A stretch of 64,000 nucleotides of DNA from DATKNA01 sp963755755 (GTDB taxonomy: Bacteria; Actinomycetota; Actinomycetes; Actinomycetales; Kineosporiaceae). The position numbers and the translations under genes were made by a program. The stretch covers positions 1 through 64,000 of the forward strand of contig CAVWLJ010000015.1 in NCBI GenBank assembly GCA_963755755.1. The letters are read 5' to 3'. The number at the start of each line of letters is the position of its first letter. Positions within the stretch are counted from its first letter, which is position 1. The notes under the pieces are model-generated. The model worked only from the letters and a program-made list of their open reading frames with translations, was not told where the DNA came from and ran no database searches. Positions 21,003 through 31,475 of the stretch are shown one piece after another.

Positions 21003-21971
21003 ATGACGAGCGCCGTCCAGATCAGGGGCCTGACCAAGGCCTTCGCCGACCATCCGGTGCTGCAGGGGATCGATCTCGAGGTGCCGGAGGGCGGCGTACT
21101 GGCCCTGCTCGGGCCCAACGGGGCGGGCAAGACGACGACGGTCCGGATCGTCGCGACGCTGCTCGCCCCGGACGCCGGGAGCGTCGAGGTCGCCGGCTTC
21201 GACGTCGTCCGGCAGCGTCGCCAGGTCCGTCGCGCGCTCGCGCTGACCGGGCAGGACGTCGCCGTCGACAGCGTCCTGACCGGGCGGGAGAACCTGCTGC
21301 TCGTCGCCGCGCTGCGGGGGCTCTCCCGCCGCGACGCCGGGCGGCGCGCCGGTGAGCTGCTCGACCGCTTCGACCTCGGGGACGCCGCGGACCGCCGGGT
21401 CGGCACCTGGTCCGGCGGGATGCGCCGGCGGCTCGACCTCGCCGCCGCCGTCGTCGTCCGGCCGCAGGTGCTGGTCCTCGACGAGCCGACCACGGGCCTG
21501 GACCCGCGCAGCCGGCAGGCGGTGTGGGCGGGGGTCCGTGAGCTCGTCGCCGCGGGCACGAGCGTGCTGCTCACCACGCAGTACCTGGAGGAGGCCGACC
21601 GGCTCGCCGACGACGTCGCCGTGCTCGACGCCGGCGTCGTCGTGGCCCGCGGCACGCCGGCCGAGCTCAAGGCGCGGATCGGCGAGACGCGGCTCGAGCT
21701 GGAGCTCCGCGACGCCGCCGCGTTCGAGGGCGCCCGGGACGCCGTGGCCGCGCGGGTCGTCGCCGCGGACGCCGACGCGCGCACCCTCAGCCTCGCGACG
21801 GACGACGACCCCGCGTCGATCCGCGCCCTGCTCGACCTCGCCGACCCGGACCGCTCGCGCCTCGTCCGGTTCGCCGTCCGGACCGCCACGCTGGACGACG
21901 TCTTCCTCGCCGTCACCGCGCACGATCGAGCCTCCGATCCCGCCAGCGCCCTGGAGCCCGCTCATGTCTGA
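21003..21971 (+). CDS. ABC exporter ATP-binding protein, DrrA-like
   Basis: A 322-residue ATPase. Walker A is LGPNGAGKTTT, the signature is WSGGMRRRLDLA, Walker B is VLVLDEPTTGLDP, and the switch region TTQYLEEADRLAD follows. The extended C-terminal domain (ARGTPAELKARIGE, then a segment ending in TLDDVFLAVT) is typical of the daunorubicin-resistance DrrA family. ATG 21003 follows AGGAGGGG. The stop overlaps the permease start by eight bases. With the permease it should form a drug or lipid exporter controlled by the divergent TetR. Confidence 0.9.
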   Translation: MTSAVQIRGLTKAFADHPVLQGIDLEVPEGGVLALLGPNGAGKTTTVRIVATLLAPDAGSVEVAGFDVVRQRRQVRRALALTGQDVAVDSVLTGRENLLLVAALRGLSRRDAGRRAGELLDRFDLGDAADRRVGTWSGGMRRRLDLAAAVVVRPQVLVLDEPTTGLDPRSRQAVWAGVRELVAAGTSVLLTTQYLEEADRLADDVAVLDAGVVVARGTPAELKARIGETRLELELRDAAAFEGARDAVAARVVAADADARTLSLATDDDPASIRALLDLADPDRSRLVRFAVRTATLDDVFLAVTAHDRASDPASALEPAHV

Positions 21972-22752
21972 CCTCGCCACGGCCCGGATCGCACCCCGGC
22001 CCTTCCCGCACGCGCGCGTGCTCGTGGGCCGCGCCGTCCGCATCTCGGTCCGGACGCCGGACGCGCTGCTCGTGGCGCTGTCGCTGCCGGTTCTGCTGAT
22101 GCTGCTGTTCGTCTACCTCTTCGGCGGCGCGCTCGACGCCACCGGCCACTACGTCGACTACGTGGTCCCCGGCGTCCTGCTGCTGTGCGCGTCGTTCGGC
22201 GCGTCGACGACGGCCGTCGCGGTCTCCCAGGACCTCACCGGCGGCGTCGTCGACCGGCTCCGCTCCATGGACGTCGGCGGCCCCGCGTTCCTCACCGGGC
22301 ACGTCGTGGCGAGCCTCGCCCGCAACGCCGTCTCGACCCTGCTCGTGCTCGCCGTCGCGTTGGCGATCGGGTTCCGGTCGTCCGCCGGCGTCCTCGCCTG
22401 GCTCGCGGCGGCCGGCGTCCTGGGGCTGTTCGTGCTGGCCCTGTCGTGGTTCGCCGCCACGCTCGGGCTGCTCGCGCGCTCGACGGACGCGGCGAACGGC
22501 CTGACGTTCTTCCTGGCGTTCCTGCCCTACCCGAGCAGCGCCTTCGTCGCCGTCGCGACGATGCCGGCCTGGCTGCGCGCGTTCGCCGCGCACCAGCCGG
22601 TGACGCCGGTCATCGAGTCGATCCGCGGCCTGCTCCTGGGGCATGCCGTCGCCCACGACATCTGGACGGCGAGCGCGTGGTGCGTCGGCCTGCTCGTCGT
22701 GTCCGTCGCCCTGTCCGCCGCCCTCTTCACCCGACGGACGGCCCGCGCCTGA
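21964..22752 (+). CDS. ABC-2 type exporter permease, DrrB-like
   Basis: The protein is 262 residues from ATG 21964, overlapping the ATPase gene. It has six hydrophobic segments, e.g. ALLVALSLPVLLMLLFVYLF, NAVSTLLVLAVALAIGF and AAAGVLGLFVLALSWFAATL, and the ABC-2 permease patterns YVDYVVPGVLLL, QDLTGGVVDRLRSM and FLPYPSSAFVAVATMP...WLRAFAAHQPVTPVIE. This is the integral-membrane half of the exporter. Substrate unknown; a hydrophobic drug is likely by analogy with DrrAB. Confidence 0.9.
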   Translation: MSDLATARIAPRPFPHARVLVGRAVRISVRTPDALLVALSLPVLLMLLFVYLFGGALDATGHYVDYVVPGVLLLCASFGASTTAVAVSQDLTGGVVDRLRSMDVGGPAFLTGHVVASLARNAVSTLLVLAVALAIGFRSSAGVLAWLAAAGVLGLFVLALSWFAATLGLLARSTDAANGLTFFLAFLPYPSSAFVAVATMPAWLRAFAAHQPVTPVIESIRGLLLGHAVAHDIWTASAWCVGLLVVSVALSAALFTRRTARA

Positions 22753-22853
22753 CTCGTGTGACTCCGCCCGACGACCGCGGTGGATGCGAGGCTGCGGGAA
22801 AGGGGTGATCAGCGGATCTCGGCATCCTGCCCGCCGCCTCGGCAGCGGGCAGG

Positions 22854-23771
22854 ATGTCCGCCGTGAGCAGCGCGCAGCCGGGCATCTTCGCCCTCGGGAC
22901 GACCGATCACTGCTACCTGGAGTTCGACGTCTCCGCACCGGACGCCGCCGAGGACGCCCTCACCGCGGCGGTCGGCGTCGTGCAGGAGCTGTCGACGACG
23001 GGCGGGGTCAACGTCGTCATCGGCGTCCGGCCCTCGCTCTGGGCGGTGATCGCGGAGGCCGGCGACGTCCCGGCCGGCGTGCGCGACTGGACCGAGCCCC
23101 TGGTCGGGCCCGACGGGTTCACCATGCCGGCCACCCAGCACGACCTCTGGCTGTGGCTCTCCGCCGGGGACCGGACCGCGGTGTTCGACGCCGGCCGGCT
23201 CGCGATCGGGCGGCTGCGGGGCGCGGCGGTCGTCCATGCGGAGACGACCGGCTGGCTGTACCGGCACGACCGTGACCTCACGGGGTTCGTCGACGGCACG
23301 GAGAACCCCTCGCTCGTCGACGCGCCGTCGGTCGTCGCCGTGCCGGACGGCGAGCCCGGGGCCGGCTCCAGCGTCGTCCTGCACCAGCTCTGGAGGCACG
23401 ACACCGCACGGTGGGAGGGCGAGCCGGTCGCGACCCAGGAGCGGGCCATGGGCCGGACCAAGCCGGACAGCATCGAGCTCGACCCGCTGCCGGTGGAGTC
23501 GCACGTCGCGCGGACCACGGTGGAGGTCGACGGCGAGGAGAAGGACATCTTCCGGCGGAATGTCGCCTACGGCGGGGTCGGCGACCACGGCACCGTGTTC
23601 GTCGGCTTCAGCCTCGAGCAGTGGCGGCTCGCGGAGATGCTCCGCCGGATGGCCGGCGTCCCGGACGGGGTCCGGTGCGCGCTCACCCGCTACCTGTCGC
23701 CGCTGACCGGCGCCTACTACGTCGTGCCGTCCGTCGGCGCCCTCGGCAGGTTCGCTCCGCCGGAGGAGTGA
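22854..23771 (+). CDS. DyP-type heme peroxidase
   Basis: A 305-residue protein with the DyP motif DLTGFVDGTENPSLVDAP (the GxxDG distal Asp), the proximal His within LWRHDTARWEG / ESHVARTTVE and the distal Arg further on (NVAYGGVGDHGTVFVGF; LTRYLSPLTGAYYVVPS at the end). The length matches the B-type DyP subfamily. No Tat signal is present, so it is probably cytoplasmic or encapsulin-loaded; no encapsulin gene is nearby. The frame is clean. Confidence 0.85.
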   Translation: MSAVSSAQPGIFALGTTDHCYLEFDVSAPDAAEDALTAAVGVVQELSTTGGVNVVIGVRPSLWAVIAEAGDVPAGVRDWTEPLVGPDGFTMPATQHDLWLWLSAGDRTAVFDAGRLAIGRLRGAAVVHAETTGWLYRHDRDLTGFVDGTENPSLVDAPSVVAVPDGEPGAGSSVVLHQLWRHDTARWEGEPVATQERAMGRTKPDSIELDPLPVESHVARTTVEVDGEEKDIFRRNVAYGGVGDHGTVFVGFSLEQWRLAEMLRRMAGVPDGVRCALTRYLSPLTGAYYVVPSVGALGRFAPPEE

Positions 23772-23915
23772 CACCGGCGTGCACCCGTCGTCGGGCGTTG
23801 CACCCGGTGTGGGGGTTCTCCCGTGCCTGCGGAGCCCGACAGCGCGTGCAATACCGGACAGCGGGTGCACGGCCGGACGGGTCAAGAGGGCGGCCGGGCT
23901 GCCGACTACCCAGGC

Positions 23916-25050
23916 GTGACCGCCCAGCCGCCGCGCCCTCCCGAACGGCTCGCCGACGTCGGCCTCGCGCCCATGCTCGTCGCGCTGGCCGCGCTGCACG
24001 CCGCCGCGGGAGGCGTCGCAGCCGCCGTCCTCGACCGGCCGGACGCCGTGCTCGTCGGCGCCGCCGACGCCGTCGCGGCCGTGGTGCTGCTGGGCGCGGC
24101 CGCTCTCGGCGTCCGGCTCGGCGCCCACGCGCGGGACGCCGCGCACGGCCGGCGGATCGACCTCGCCCTCGCGGCGACGGCGCTCGGCGTCGCCGGCGTC
24201 GCCACCGCACTGCGCATGATCGCTACCGGGGCGGTCTGGACCGGGCTCGAGCTGCCGCTCGTGCTCCTGGTCGCGGCCGCGTTGCCGCGCCGGCCCGCCG
24301 TCGCCGTCGCCGTCGCCGGGCTGGCGCCCGCCGGGGGGGCCGTGGCGGGCATCCTCGGCCACGACCCACGGAGCCACCGACCTGCTCGGTTCGCTGCTCC
24401 CGCTCGCCGCCGTGCCGGTCACCGGGGTCGTGGCGCTCGCCTGGCGCCAGCGCGTCTCGCTGCTCGCCGCGCGGCTCGCCGCCGCCGACGACGTCGCCCG
24501 CTCGGTCGCCGTCCACGACGCGCTGACGGGCGCCGTGAACCGGCAGGGGCTGGAGCTCGTCGCCGGTCCCATGCTGGAGAACGCGCGGCGCCAGGGCGAG
24601 GCGGTGCACTGCCTGCTGGTGGACGTCGACGACTTCCGGCGCGTCAACGACGAGGCCGGCTCCACGGCCGGCGACGAGGTGCTGCGAGCCGTGGCCACGG
24701 CGCTGATCGCGGCGGTCCGCACGACGGACGTCGTGGCGCGCTGGTCCGGCGACGAGTTCGCGGTCGTCGGGCCCGGCACCGGCACCTCGCCGCTGGAGCT
24801 CGAGCGTCGCGTGCACGCCCAGCTCGCCGAGACCCCGCCGCTGCCGCCGGACGTCTTCGAGGCCCGGGTGAGCATCGGGTCCGCCACCCTCGTGCCCTGG
24901 GACGAAGGGGACCTGGCCTCGCTGCTGCGACGCGCGGACCAGGACATGCGCCTGCGCCGCTCGCTGCGCCGGCAGCGCACCGAGCGCGACACCGGACCCG
25001 TCGTGCCTGCTCAGCCGCGGAACGTCGAGGACGGCGCGGAGCACCCCTAG
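23916..25050 (+). CDS. Membrane-bound GGDEF-domain protein with SGDEF active site (frameshifted)
   Basis: Start is GTG 23916. About five to six hydrophobic helices (LAPMLVALAALHAAAGGVAA and others) precede a GGDEF domain: DALTGAVNRQGLEL, LLVDVDDFRRVNDEAG, and the active-site loop RWSGDEFAVV. The first glycine is replaced by Ser; SGDEF variants are active in some cyclases. RTTD stands five residues before it, matching the RxxD product-inhibition site. A +1 shift near 24368 separates membrane and cyclase parts. It probably makes c-di-GMP; the signal is unknown. Confidence 0.75.
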
Positions 25051-25076
25051 CCCTCCGCCGGCCCTAGGGTGGGCCG

Positions 25077-25920
25077 GTGCCCGCCGCCTCCGCCCCGCTG
25101 CGGGGGCTGGTCGTCGCCTGCCACCCCCTGCCGTGCCTCGCCGTGACCGCGTTCGTCGCCGGCTGGGCCGTCTCGGTCGGGCTGCCCGCCGGCCGGGTCC
25201 TGCTCGTGGCCGTGGCCGTCCTGCTCGGGCAGCTCTCGATCGGCTGGTGCAACGACGCGGTCGACGCGCCGCTGGACGTCGCCGCCGGGCGCCGGGACAA
25301 GCCGGTCGTCATGGGACTCGTCTCGGCCCGCCTGCTGTGGGTCGCCGCCGGGGTCGCGCTCGCGGCCTGCGCCGTCGCGTCCCTCGCGCTCGGCGTCGCG
25401 GCCGGCGTCGTCCACCTGGTGGCGGTGGCCTCGGGGTGGGTCTACGACCTCGTGGCTCAAGCCCACCGTGCTCAGCCCCCTGCCGTATGCCGTCGCGTTC
25501 GGGCTGCTGCCGGCGGTGCCGACCCTGGCCGCGTCGCCGGCGCACTGGCCGGCCGTCGGCGTCCTCGCCGGGGGCGCCCTGCTCGGCACCGGCGCGCACT
25601 TCGCGAACACCGTCGGGGACGTGGAGCAGGACGCCGCCACCGGCGTCCGGGGGCTGCCCCAGCGCATCGGCCCGTCAGCGTCGCTGCGGGCGAGTGCCGT
25701 GCTGGTCGCGCTCGCGGCGCTGGCGTTGCTGACCGCCCACGCCGGGGACGCCGGGGGTGGCGCGTGGGCGTTCGTGCTGCTCGTGGCGGGAGCCGTGCTC
25801 GCCGTCGCCGGGGCCGTGCTCGGCGGCCGCATGATCGGCCGGGGGAGGGCGGCGTTCCGCCTGACACTCGCCGCCGTCGCGCTCGTCGTCGTCGGGTTCC
25901 TCCTGGGCGGCTCGACATGA
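25077..25920 (+). CDS. UbiA-family prenyltransferase-like membrane protein (frameshifted)
   Basis: Start is GTG 25077. The first acidic motif is GWCNDAVDAPLDVAAGRRDKP (NDxxDxxxD type); the second region is HFANTVGDVEQDAATGVRGL (DxxxDxxxG), as in UbiA prenyltransferases that attach an isoprenoid to an acceptor. About eight membrane helices are visible. One extra G near 25455 breaks the frame; YDLWLKPTVLSPLPYAVAF results when it is removed. The acceptor cannot be predicted. It starts 27 bases after the GGDEF gene. Confidence 0.8.
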
Positions 25921-25950
25921 CCTCCGGTCGCCGGGGGTAGCCTCCGCGTC

Positions 25951-26893
25951 ATGTCCGCAGCGTCGCCGCGGGTGGCCGTGGTCACCGACTCGACCGCCTA
26001 CCTGCCGGCCGACCTGGTCGAACGGCACCGGCTCACGGTGGTCCCGCTGCAGGTCGTGGTCGGCGGGCGCTCGCTCGCCGAGGGGGTCGAGGTCGGCAGC
26101 GCGGAGGTCGCCGCCGCCCTGCGGGAGTGGCGGCCGGTCACGACGTCGCGTCCCGCGCCGCAGACGTTCGTCGACACCTACCGGCGTCTCGGCGTCCCCG
26201 AGATCGTCTCCGTGCACCTCTCCGCGGACCTCTCCGGCACCGTCGACGCCGCGCGGCTCGCCGCACGGCAGGTCGCCGCCGACGGGATCACGGTCGTCGT
26301 CGTCGACTCCCGGTCCCTCGGGATGGGGCTCGGGCTGACCGCCCGGGCCGCAGCCGAGGCCGCCGACCAGGGCGCGGACGCCGAGGGCGCGGGCCGCGAT
26401 CGCCCGTCGCTACGCGCTCGAGGTGTCGATCTGGCTGTACGTCGACACCCTGGAGTACCTGCGCCGCGGCGGCCGGGTGGGGGCGGCGGCCGCGATGGTG
26501 GGGTCGGCGCTGGCGGTGAAGCCGCTGCTGAACCTCGCCGACGGCCGGCTCGAGCCCCTGGAGCGGGTGCGGACGGCGAGCCGCGCGCTCGCCCGGCTCG
26601 AGGAGCTGGCGGTGCGGGCGGCGGGCTCCCGGCCGGTCGACCTCGCGGTGCAGCACCTCGCCGCGGCGGAGCGCGCGGAGGACATGGCCGAGCGGTTGCG
26701 CCGCCGGATCCCCGGCGTCCGGTCCGTGTACGTCGGCGAGGTGGGCGCCGTCGTCGGCGCGCACGTGGGGCCCGGCATGCTCGGTGTGGTCGTCGCGCCC
26801 GACCGCCTGAGCGGCGTCCACAGCGCGGGCGGTCTCGTCACGCCGTCCACAGGCGGCGATCGGCGAGCTGAACGGCACGCGGCGCCTTCCTAG
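25951..26893 (+). CDS. DegV-family fatty-acid-binding protein (frameshifted)
   Basis: Start is ATG 25951. DegV motifs: VAVVTDSTAYLPADLVE, VVPLQVVVGG, TSRPAPQTFVDTYRRL, VSVHLSADLSGT and VVVVDSRSLGMGLG. A +1 shift near 26395 separates this from the C-terminal half (AAIARRYALEVSIWLYVDTL, LEYLRRGGRVGAAAAMVGSA, VKPLLNLADGRLEPLERVRT). DegV proteins bind a fatty acid, as FakB does in firmicutes. In many actinobacteria the gene stands directly before comEA, as here (ten-base gap to the GTG). Confidence 0.85.
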
Positions 26894-26902
26894 CGTCGTG
26901 GT

Positions 26903-27727
26903 GTGCGAGACATGCGTGAGCCGGCGGACCGGTTGGCGGCGGTCCGGGCGGCGGCCCGCCCCGCGTCGCCGATCGAGAGCGGATGGGCGCCGGCGGGGGA
27001 CGACCCCTCTCTTCCGGAGGCCTCGTCGGCGCCTGCGCCGGTGCCGGTGCGGTCGGTCCGCCCGGTCGCGGCGGTGGCCGCGGCACTGCTGGCGGTGGTC
27101 GTCGGTGTCGTCGCCTGGCTGCACGCACAGGGGGAGGGGGAGGCGGTCCAGCTCGCGCCCCGGGCACCGTCGAGCTCGCCCGCCGCGGTGGTGCCGGGAC
27201 CGTCGCCGGCGTCGGGTCCGATCGCGTCCGGACCGGTGTCCGCCGCCGTGCCGTCCCCCAGCCCCGCCGGGGTGGTCGTGGACGTCGAGGGCCGGGTGCA
27301 CCGCCCCGGGGTGCAGCGGTTGCCGCCCGGGGCGCGGGTGGCGGACGCCGTCCAGGCCGCCGGGGGAGTGACGTCGGGAGCCGTGCTCAGGGCGCTCAAC
27401 CTGGCCCGGGTACTCGCGGACGGCGAGCAGATCGTCGTGCCGGGGCCGGGCGATCCGGCGCCCGTCGCCAGTGCCGGCGGCGGTGCCGGAGCCCCGTCGC
27501 CGGGCGGAGCCGGGACGGGAGCCGGCGGCGCGGCGGCTCCCGTCGACCTCAACGCGGCGACGGAGGAGGGGCTGGACACGCTGCCCGGCGTCGGTCCGGT
27601 GCTCGCCCAGCGCATCGTCGCCTGGCGCACCGAGCACGGCCGGTTCACCTCCGTGGACGAGCTGGCCGAGGTGCCCGGGATCGGGCCGAAGCTGCTCGAA
27701 CGTCTGCGCCCCCTGGTCCGGGTCTGA
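26903..27727 (+). CDS. comEA: ComEA-type DNA-binding protein
   Basis: A 274-residue protein: cytoplasmic head, one TM (VAAVAAALLAVVVGVVAWLH), a proline/serine-rich linker, an SLBB domain (VVVDVEGRVHRPGVQRLPPG, then DAVQAAGGV) and a C-terminal helix-hairpin-helix pair (VDLNAATEEGLDTLPGVGPV and ELAEVPGIGPKLLERLRPL). This is the full ComEA plan; the protein binds double-stranded DNA at the cell surface during uptake. Start is GTG 26903 or ATG 26912. comEC follows after four bases. The frame is intact. Confidence 0.9.
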   Translation: MRDMREPADRLAAVRAAARPASPIESGWAPAGDDPSLPEASSAPAPVPVRSVRPVAAVAAALLAVVVGVVAWLHAQGEGEAVQLAPRAPSSSPAAVVPGPSPASGPIASGPVSAAVPSPSPAGVVVDVEGRVHRPGVQRLPPGARVADAVQAAGGVTSGAVLRALNLARVLADGEQIVVPGPGDPAPVASAGGGAGAPSPGGAGTGAGGAAAPVDLNAATEEGLDTLPGVGPVLAQRIVAWRTEHGRFTSVDELAEVPGIGPKLLERLRPLVRV

Positions 27728-27731
27728 CGGC

Positions 27732-30285
27732 GTGCGCGACCTGAGCTCCCGTGGTCCGGACCTGCGGCTGCTGCCCGCCGCGGGAACGGCGTGGGCCGCG
27801 GCCTTCTGGGCGACGGCGGCGCCGGCGCGGGTCGGTCGCCGTGCTCGCCGTCGCCGCCACCGCGCTGGCCGTGGGTGCGTCGGTGGGTCCGGTCGCGGTG
27901 GCGCGGCGCAGGGCGTCCGCGCCCGCGGCTCCTCGACCTCGTGGTCGCGGCCGGCTGGCGCCCGTCGCGCTGGCGGCGGCCGCCGTCGGGGTGGTCCTCG
28001 CCTCGGCCGCGTCCGCCTCGGCCGCGCGCTCGGCCGGACCGTGGCCGGGCTGGGTGGCCGACCGCGCCGTCGCGCAATTGCGCGGCACGGTGACGGAGGA
28101 CCCGCGCCGCCTGCCCGAACACGACCCCGGGCGGCGGCGACCGGTTCGTCGTGACGGTCGACGTCGCGCTCGCGCAGGCCCGGGGCGCCCGTCAGGGGCT
28201 CGACGTGCCCGTCGTCGTGCTGGCGCCGGGCTCCTGGCGTGGCGTCACCGCCGGGCAGTCGGTGACGTGGACGGGCCGACTGACGGCGGCGGAACCGGGG
28301 GACTCGGCCGCCGCGCTCGTCACGGCACTCGACCTCGCCCGCCGTGACACCGGGCTCCTGGCCGTGGCGGGCGGCGGACCGGGTGCGAGCCGCCCTGCGG
28401 GAGGCCTGCCGGGGGCTTCCCGCGGACGCCGGCGGCCTGCTGCCCTCGCTGGTCGACGGCGACGGATCGACCCTGCCGGACCCGCTGCGCGCCGACCTCA
28501 CGACCGCGGGCCTGACCCACTTGACCGCGGTCAGCGGCGCGAACCTCTCGATCATCGCCGAGAGCGCGCTCTGGGTCGCCGGCGCCGTCCGCGCGCCCCG
28601 CCGGCTGCGGATCGTGCTGCTGCTCCTGACGCTGCTCGCGTTCGTCGTGCTCGCGCGCCCGTCCCCGAGCGTGCTGCGCGCCGCGGCGATGGGAGGCGTC
28701 GGCGTCACCGCGGCCGCGCTCGCCCGGCGGCCGCGGGCCGTGCCCGCCCTCGCCGCCGCGTCCGTCGTGCTCCTCGCCGCCGATCCGTATCTCGCCCGCA
28801 GCGCGGGGTTCGCGCTCTCGGTCGTCGCGACCGGCGGACTGCTCCTGCTGGCTCCGGTCTGGGCCGACGCCCTCGGACGCCGGCTGCCCCGGCCGCTGGC
28901 TCTGGCCGTCGCCGCGCCCGCCGCCGCGCAGGTCGCCTGCGGCCCGGTGCTCGTCCTCCTGCAGCCGGCGGTCAGCCTCGTCGCCGTCCCGGCCAACCTC
29001 GTCGCCGAGCCGGCGGTCGCGCCCACGACGGTGCTGGGCGTGGTCGCCGCGGTCGTCGGCACCGTCGCGCCGCCCGTTGCGCACCTCGTCGCCGTCGTCG
29101 CCGCCCTCGGCACCGCGTGGATCTCCGTCGTGGCGCACCGCGCCGCCGCGCTGCCGCTGGCGTCCGTTCCGTGGCCGTCGGGGGTGGCGGGGGCGGCGAT
29201 GCTCGCCGTGCTGGAGGCCGGCTTCGTGGTCGTCTCCGTGCCCGCCGGTCGGGCCGCGACCGGTCGGGCTCTGTCCCGGATGTCGTCGTGGCCGGCGAGC
29301 GCGGTCTGGGGGTGGGGGAGCGGCAGCCGGGGGACCGGGCGCCGAGCCGCCGGCGCGTCCTGGTCGGTGCGGCGGGAGCCGTGCTCGGGCTGGTCGGGCT
29401 CGGGGTCGCCGGGGTACGCCCACCCCGGCCGCCCTCCGGCGTGCCGGACGAATGGGCCGTGGCGATGGCGGACGTCGGGCAGGGGGACGCCACCCTGCTG
29501 CGCAGCGGCCGGCGACCGGGCGGTCCTCGTCGACGCCGGGCCCGATCCGCGAGCTCGTCGACGCCGCCCTGCGGCCGGCTGCGGCGTCCGGCATCTCGAC
29601 CTCGTCGTGCTCACCCACTTCCACGCCGACCACGTCGGCGGGCTCGCCGGCGCTCTCGCCGGCCGTTCCGTCGGCGGCATCGTCGTCAGTCCGCTCCGGG
29701 AGCCGGCGGAGAACGTCGCGGCGGTCGTCCGGCTGGCCGGTGCTGCCGGCGTCCCGGTGGTCACCGCGGTCCCCGGGCAGTCGGGCCTGGCCACGCGGGA
29801 CGGGTGGCGGGTCGCGTGGCGGGTGCTCACGCCGTCCGGAGCCCCGGTGCCGCTGACGCCGCCGGAGAGCGACGACAGCGACGTCGTCAACGAGTCGAGC
29901 GTGGCGGTCGTGGCCGAGCTCGCCGGGCCCGGCGGCGACCTGCGGGCCGTGCTGCTGGGCGACCTGGAGACGCAGGGGCAACGGGCGCTCGCCGAGCGGC
30001 TCGCGGCCGGCGCCGACGGCCTCGGCGGCCCGGTCGACGTCGTCAAGGTCGCCCATCACGGGTCGGCGAAGCAGCACGAGGCCCTGTACCGGAGCATCGA
30101 CGCACGGGTCGCGCTGATCGGGGTCGGCGCCGGGCAACGACTACGGGCACCCGGCGCCGTCCGCGCTCGCCCTGCTGCGGCGCGCCGGCCTGGTCGTGCT
30201 CCGGACGGACCTGGCCGGCGACCTCGCGGTCGCCGGGCGCCCCGACGGCGGGCTCCGGCTCTTCACGGCGCGAGGATCGCGATGA
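27732..30285 (+). CDS. comEC: ComEC/Rec2 DNA-uptake channel (multiply frameshifted)
   Basis: Start is GTG 27732; it ends at TGA 30283-30285, which overlaps holA. It contains the N-terminal DUF4131-like part, the Competence membrane domain (LTHLTAVSGANLSIIAESA; FALSVVATGGLLLLAPVWA) and a C-terminal metallo-beta-lactamase domain (MADVGQGDATLL, LVVLTHFHADHVGGLAGALA, VVKVAHHGSAKQHEALY). The HxHxDH motif is present. To read it, the frame must change near 27830, 28120, 28360, 29290, 29505, 29560, 29590 and 30130, nearly all as +1 steps. The protein otherwise keeps every expected block, arguing for sequence errors rather than a dead gene. Confidence 0.8.
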
Positions 30286-31377
30286 GCGAGGCGGTCCGGG
30301 CAGGCGGCCTCGTGTCCCAGGGGCGTGGCAGAGTGACGCCGTGCCCAGCAGCTCCTCCCGGTCCCCCCGCGGCGCCTCCGGCCCGGCCCGTGCCCGTCGC
30401 TCCGGACGACCTGCGGCCCGAGCCCGTCGTCCTCGTCGTCGGCCCGGAGGACCTGCTGGCCGAGCGTGCCGTCGCCGCGGTGCTCGCCGCGGCCCGCGAG
30501 GCGGACCCCGGGGTCACGGTCGAGCAGATCGACGCCGCCGGTTACGAGGCGCGGCCGGCTGGCGCTGCTGACGAGCCCTCGCTGTTCGGTGGCGGCACGG
30601 TGGTCGTCGTCGAGGGCGTCGCCGCGGCGAACGACGCGTTCGTCACCGACGCCCTGGCCTACGTCGCCGCGCCCGCGCCCGAGGTCTGCCTGGTGCTCCG
30701 GCACTCCGGGGGGCAGCGCGCCAAGGCCCTGCTCGACCAGGCGCGCAAAGCGGGGGCTCCGGAGGCCGTCTGCGCCCCGATCACCAAGGACGACGAGAAG
30801 CTCGACTTCGTGGCCGGGGAGTTCCGGCGCGCGGGCCGCAGGGCGTCACCCCAGGCCATGCGCGCGCTGGTCGACGCCGTCGGCAGCGACCTGCGCGAGC
30901 TGGCCGCCGCCTGCCGGCAGCTCGCCGAGGACGCGGTCGGGTCCGGACGAGGGGCGGATCGAGGCCGACGTCGTGGAGCTCTGGTTCGGGGGGCGGGTGG
31001 AGGTCACCGGCTTCCGGGTGGCGGACGCCGCCGTCGCCGGCCGGGCCGAACAGGCGTTGTCGCTGCTCCGGCACGCGATCGCCACCGGAGTCGACCCGGT
31101 GCCGCTGGTGGCGGCGGTGGCCGCGAAGGTCCGGGCGCTGGCGAAGGTCCAGACCGCGTCTCGCGGCCCGAGCGCCGCGGTCGCCGCCGAGCTCGGCATG
31201 GCGCCGTGGCAGGTCGACCGTGCCCGACGTGAGCTCAACGGCTGGACGGACGAGGGCCTCGGGCACGCCATCCGGGCGCTCGCGGAGGCCGACACCGAGG
31301 TCAAGGGCGCCGGCCGCGACCCGGTCTTCGCCGTCGAGCGCGCGGTGCTCACCGTGGCGACCCGCCGCTCCGGCTGA
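30282..31377 (+). CDS. holA: DNA polymerase III subunit delta (frameshifted)
   Basis: ATG 30282 overlaps the comEC stop (ATGA) and follows AGGA; GTG 30333 with AGGGG is an alternative that gives a more typical N-terminus. Family blocks: PVVLVVGPEDLLAERAVAAV, DEPSLFGGGTVVVVEG, VCLVLRHSGGQRAKALLDQA, RRASPQAMRALVDAVGSDLR and GMAPWQVDRARRELNGWTDE. A +1 shift near 30945 joins RQLAEDAVGS to DEGRIEADVVELWFGGRVEV. The subunit opens the sliding clamp within the clamp loader. The position between comEC and rpsT is the usual one. Confidence 0.9.
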
Positions 31378-31424
31378 TCCCGTCCGGCTGATCCGGCGGG
31401 CGGGTGGCGGGGGCGGGACGCGAA

Positions 31425-31459
31425 GATGGCCGACCCCCGGGGGCGGGGGGCCGGCCATC
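31425..31459. terminator. Bidirectional stem-loop between holA and the CAP lipoprotein
   Basis: GATGGCCG (31425-31432) pairs with CGGCCATC (31452-31459), and after one mismatch five C pair with five G. It lies in the 98-base gap between two convergent genes, the expected place for a shared terminator. Confidence 0.65.
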
Positions 31460-31475
31460 GTGCACGGAGACCGGG

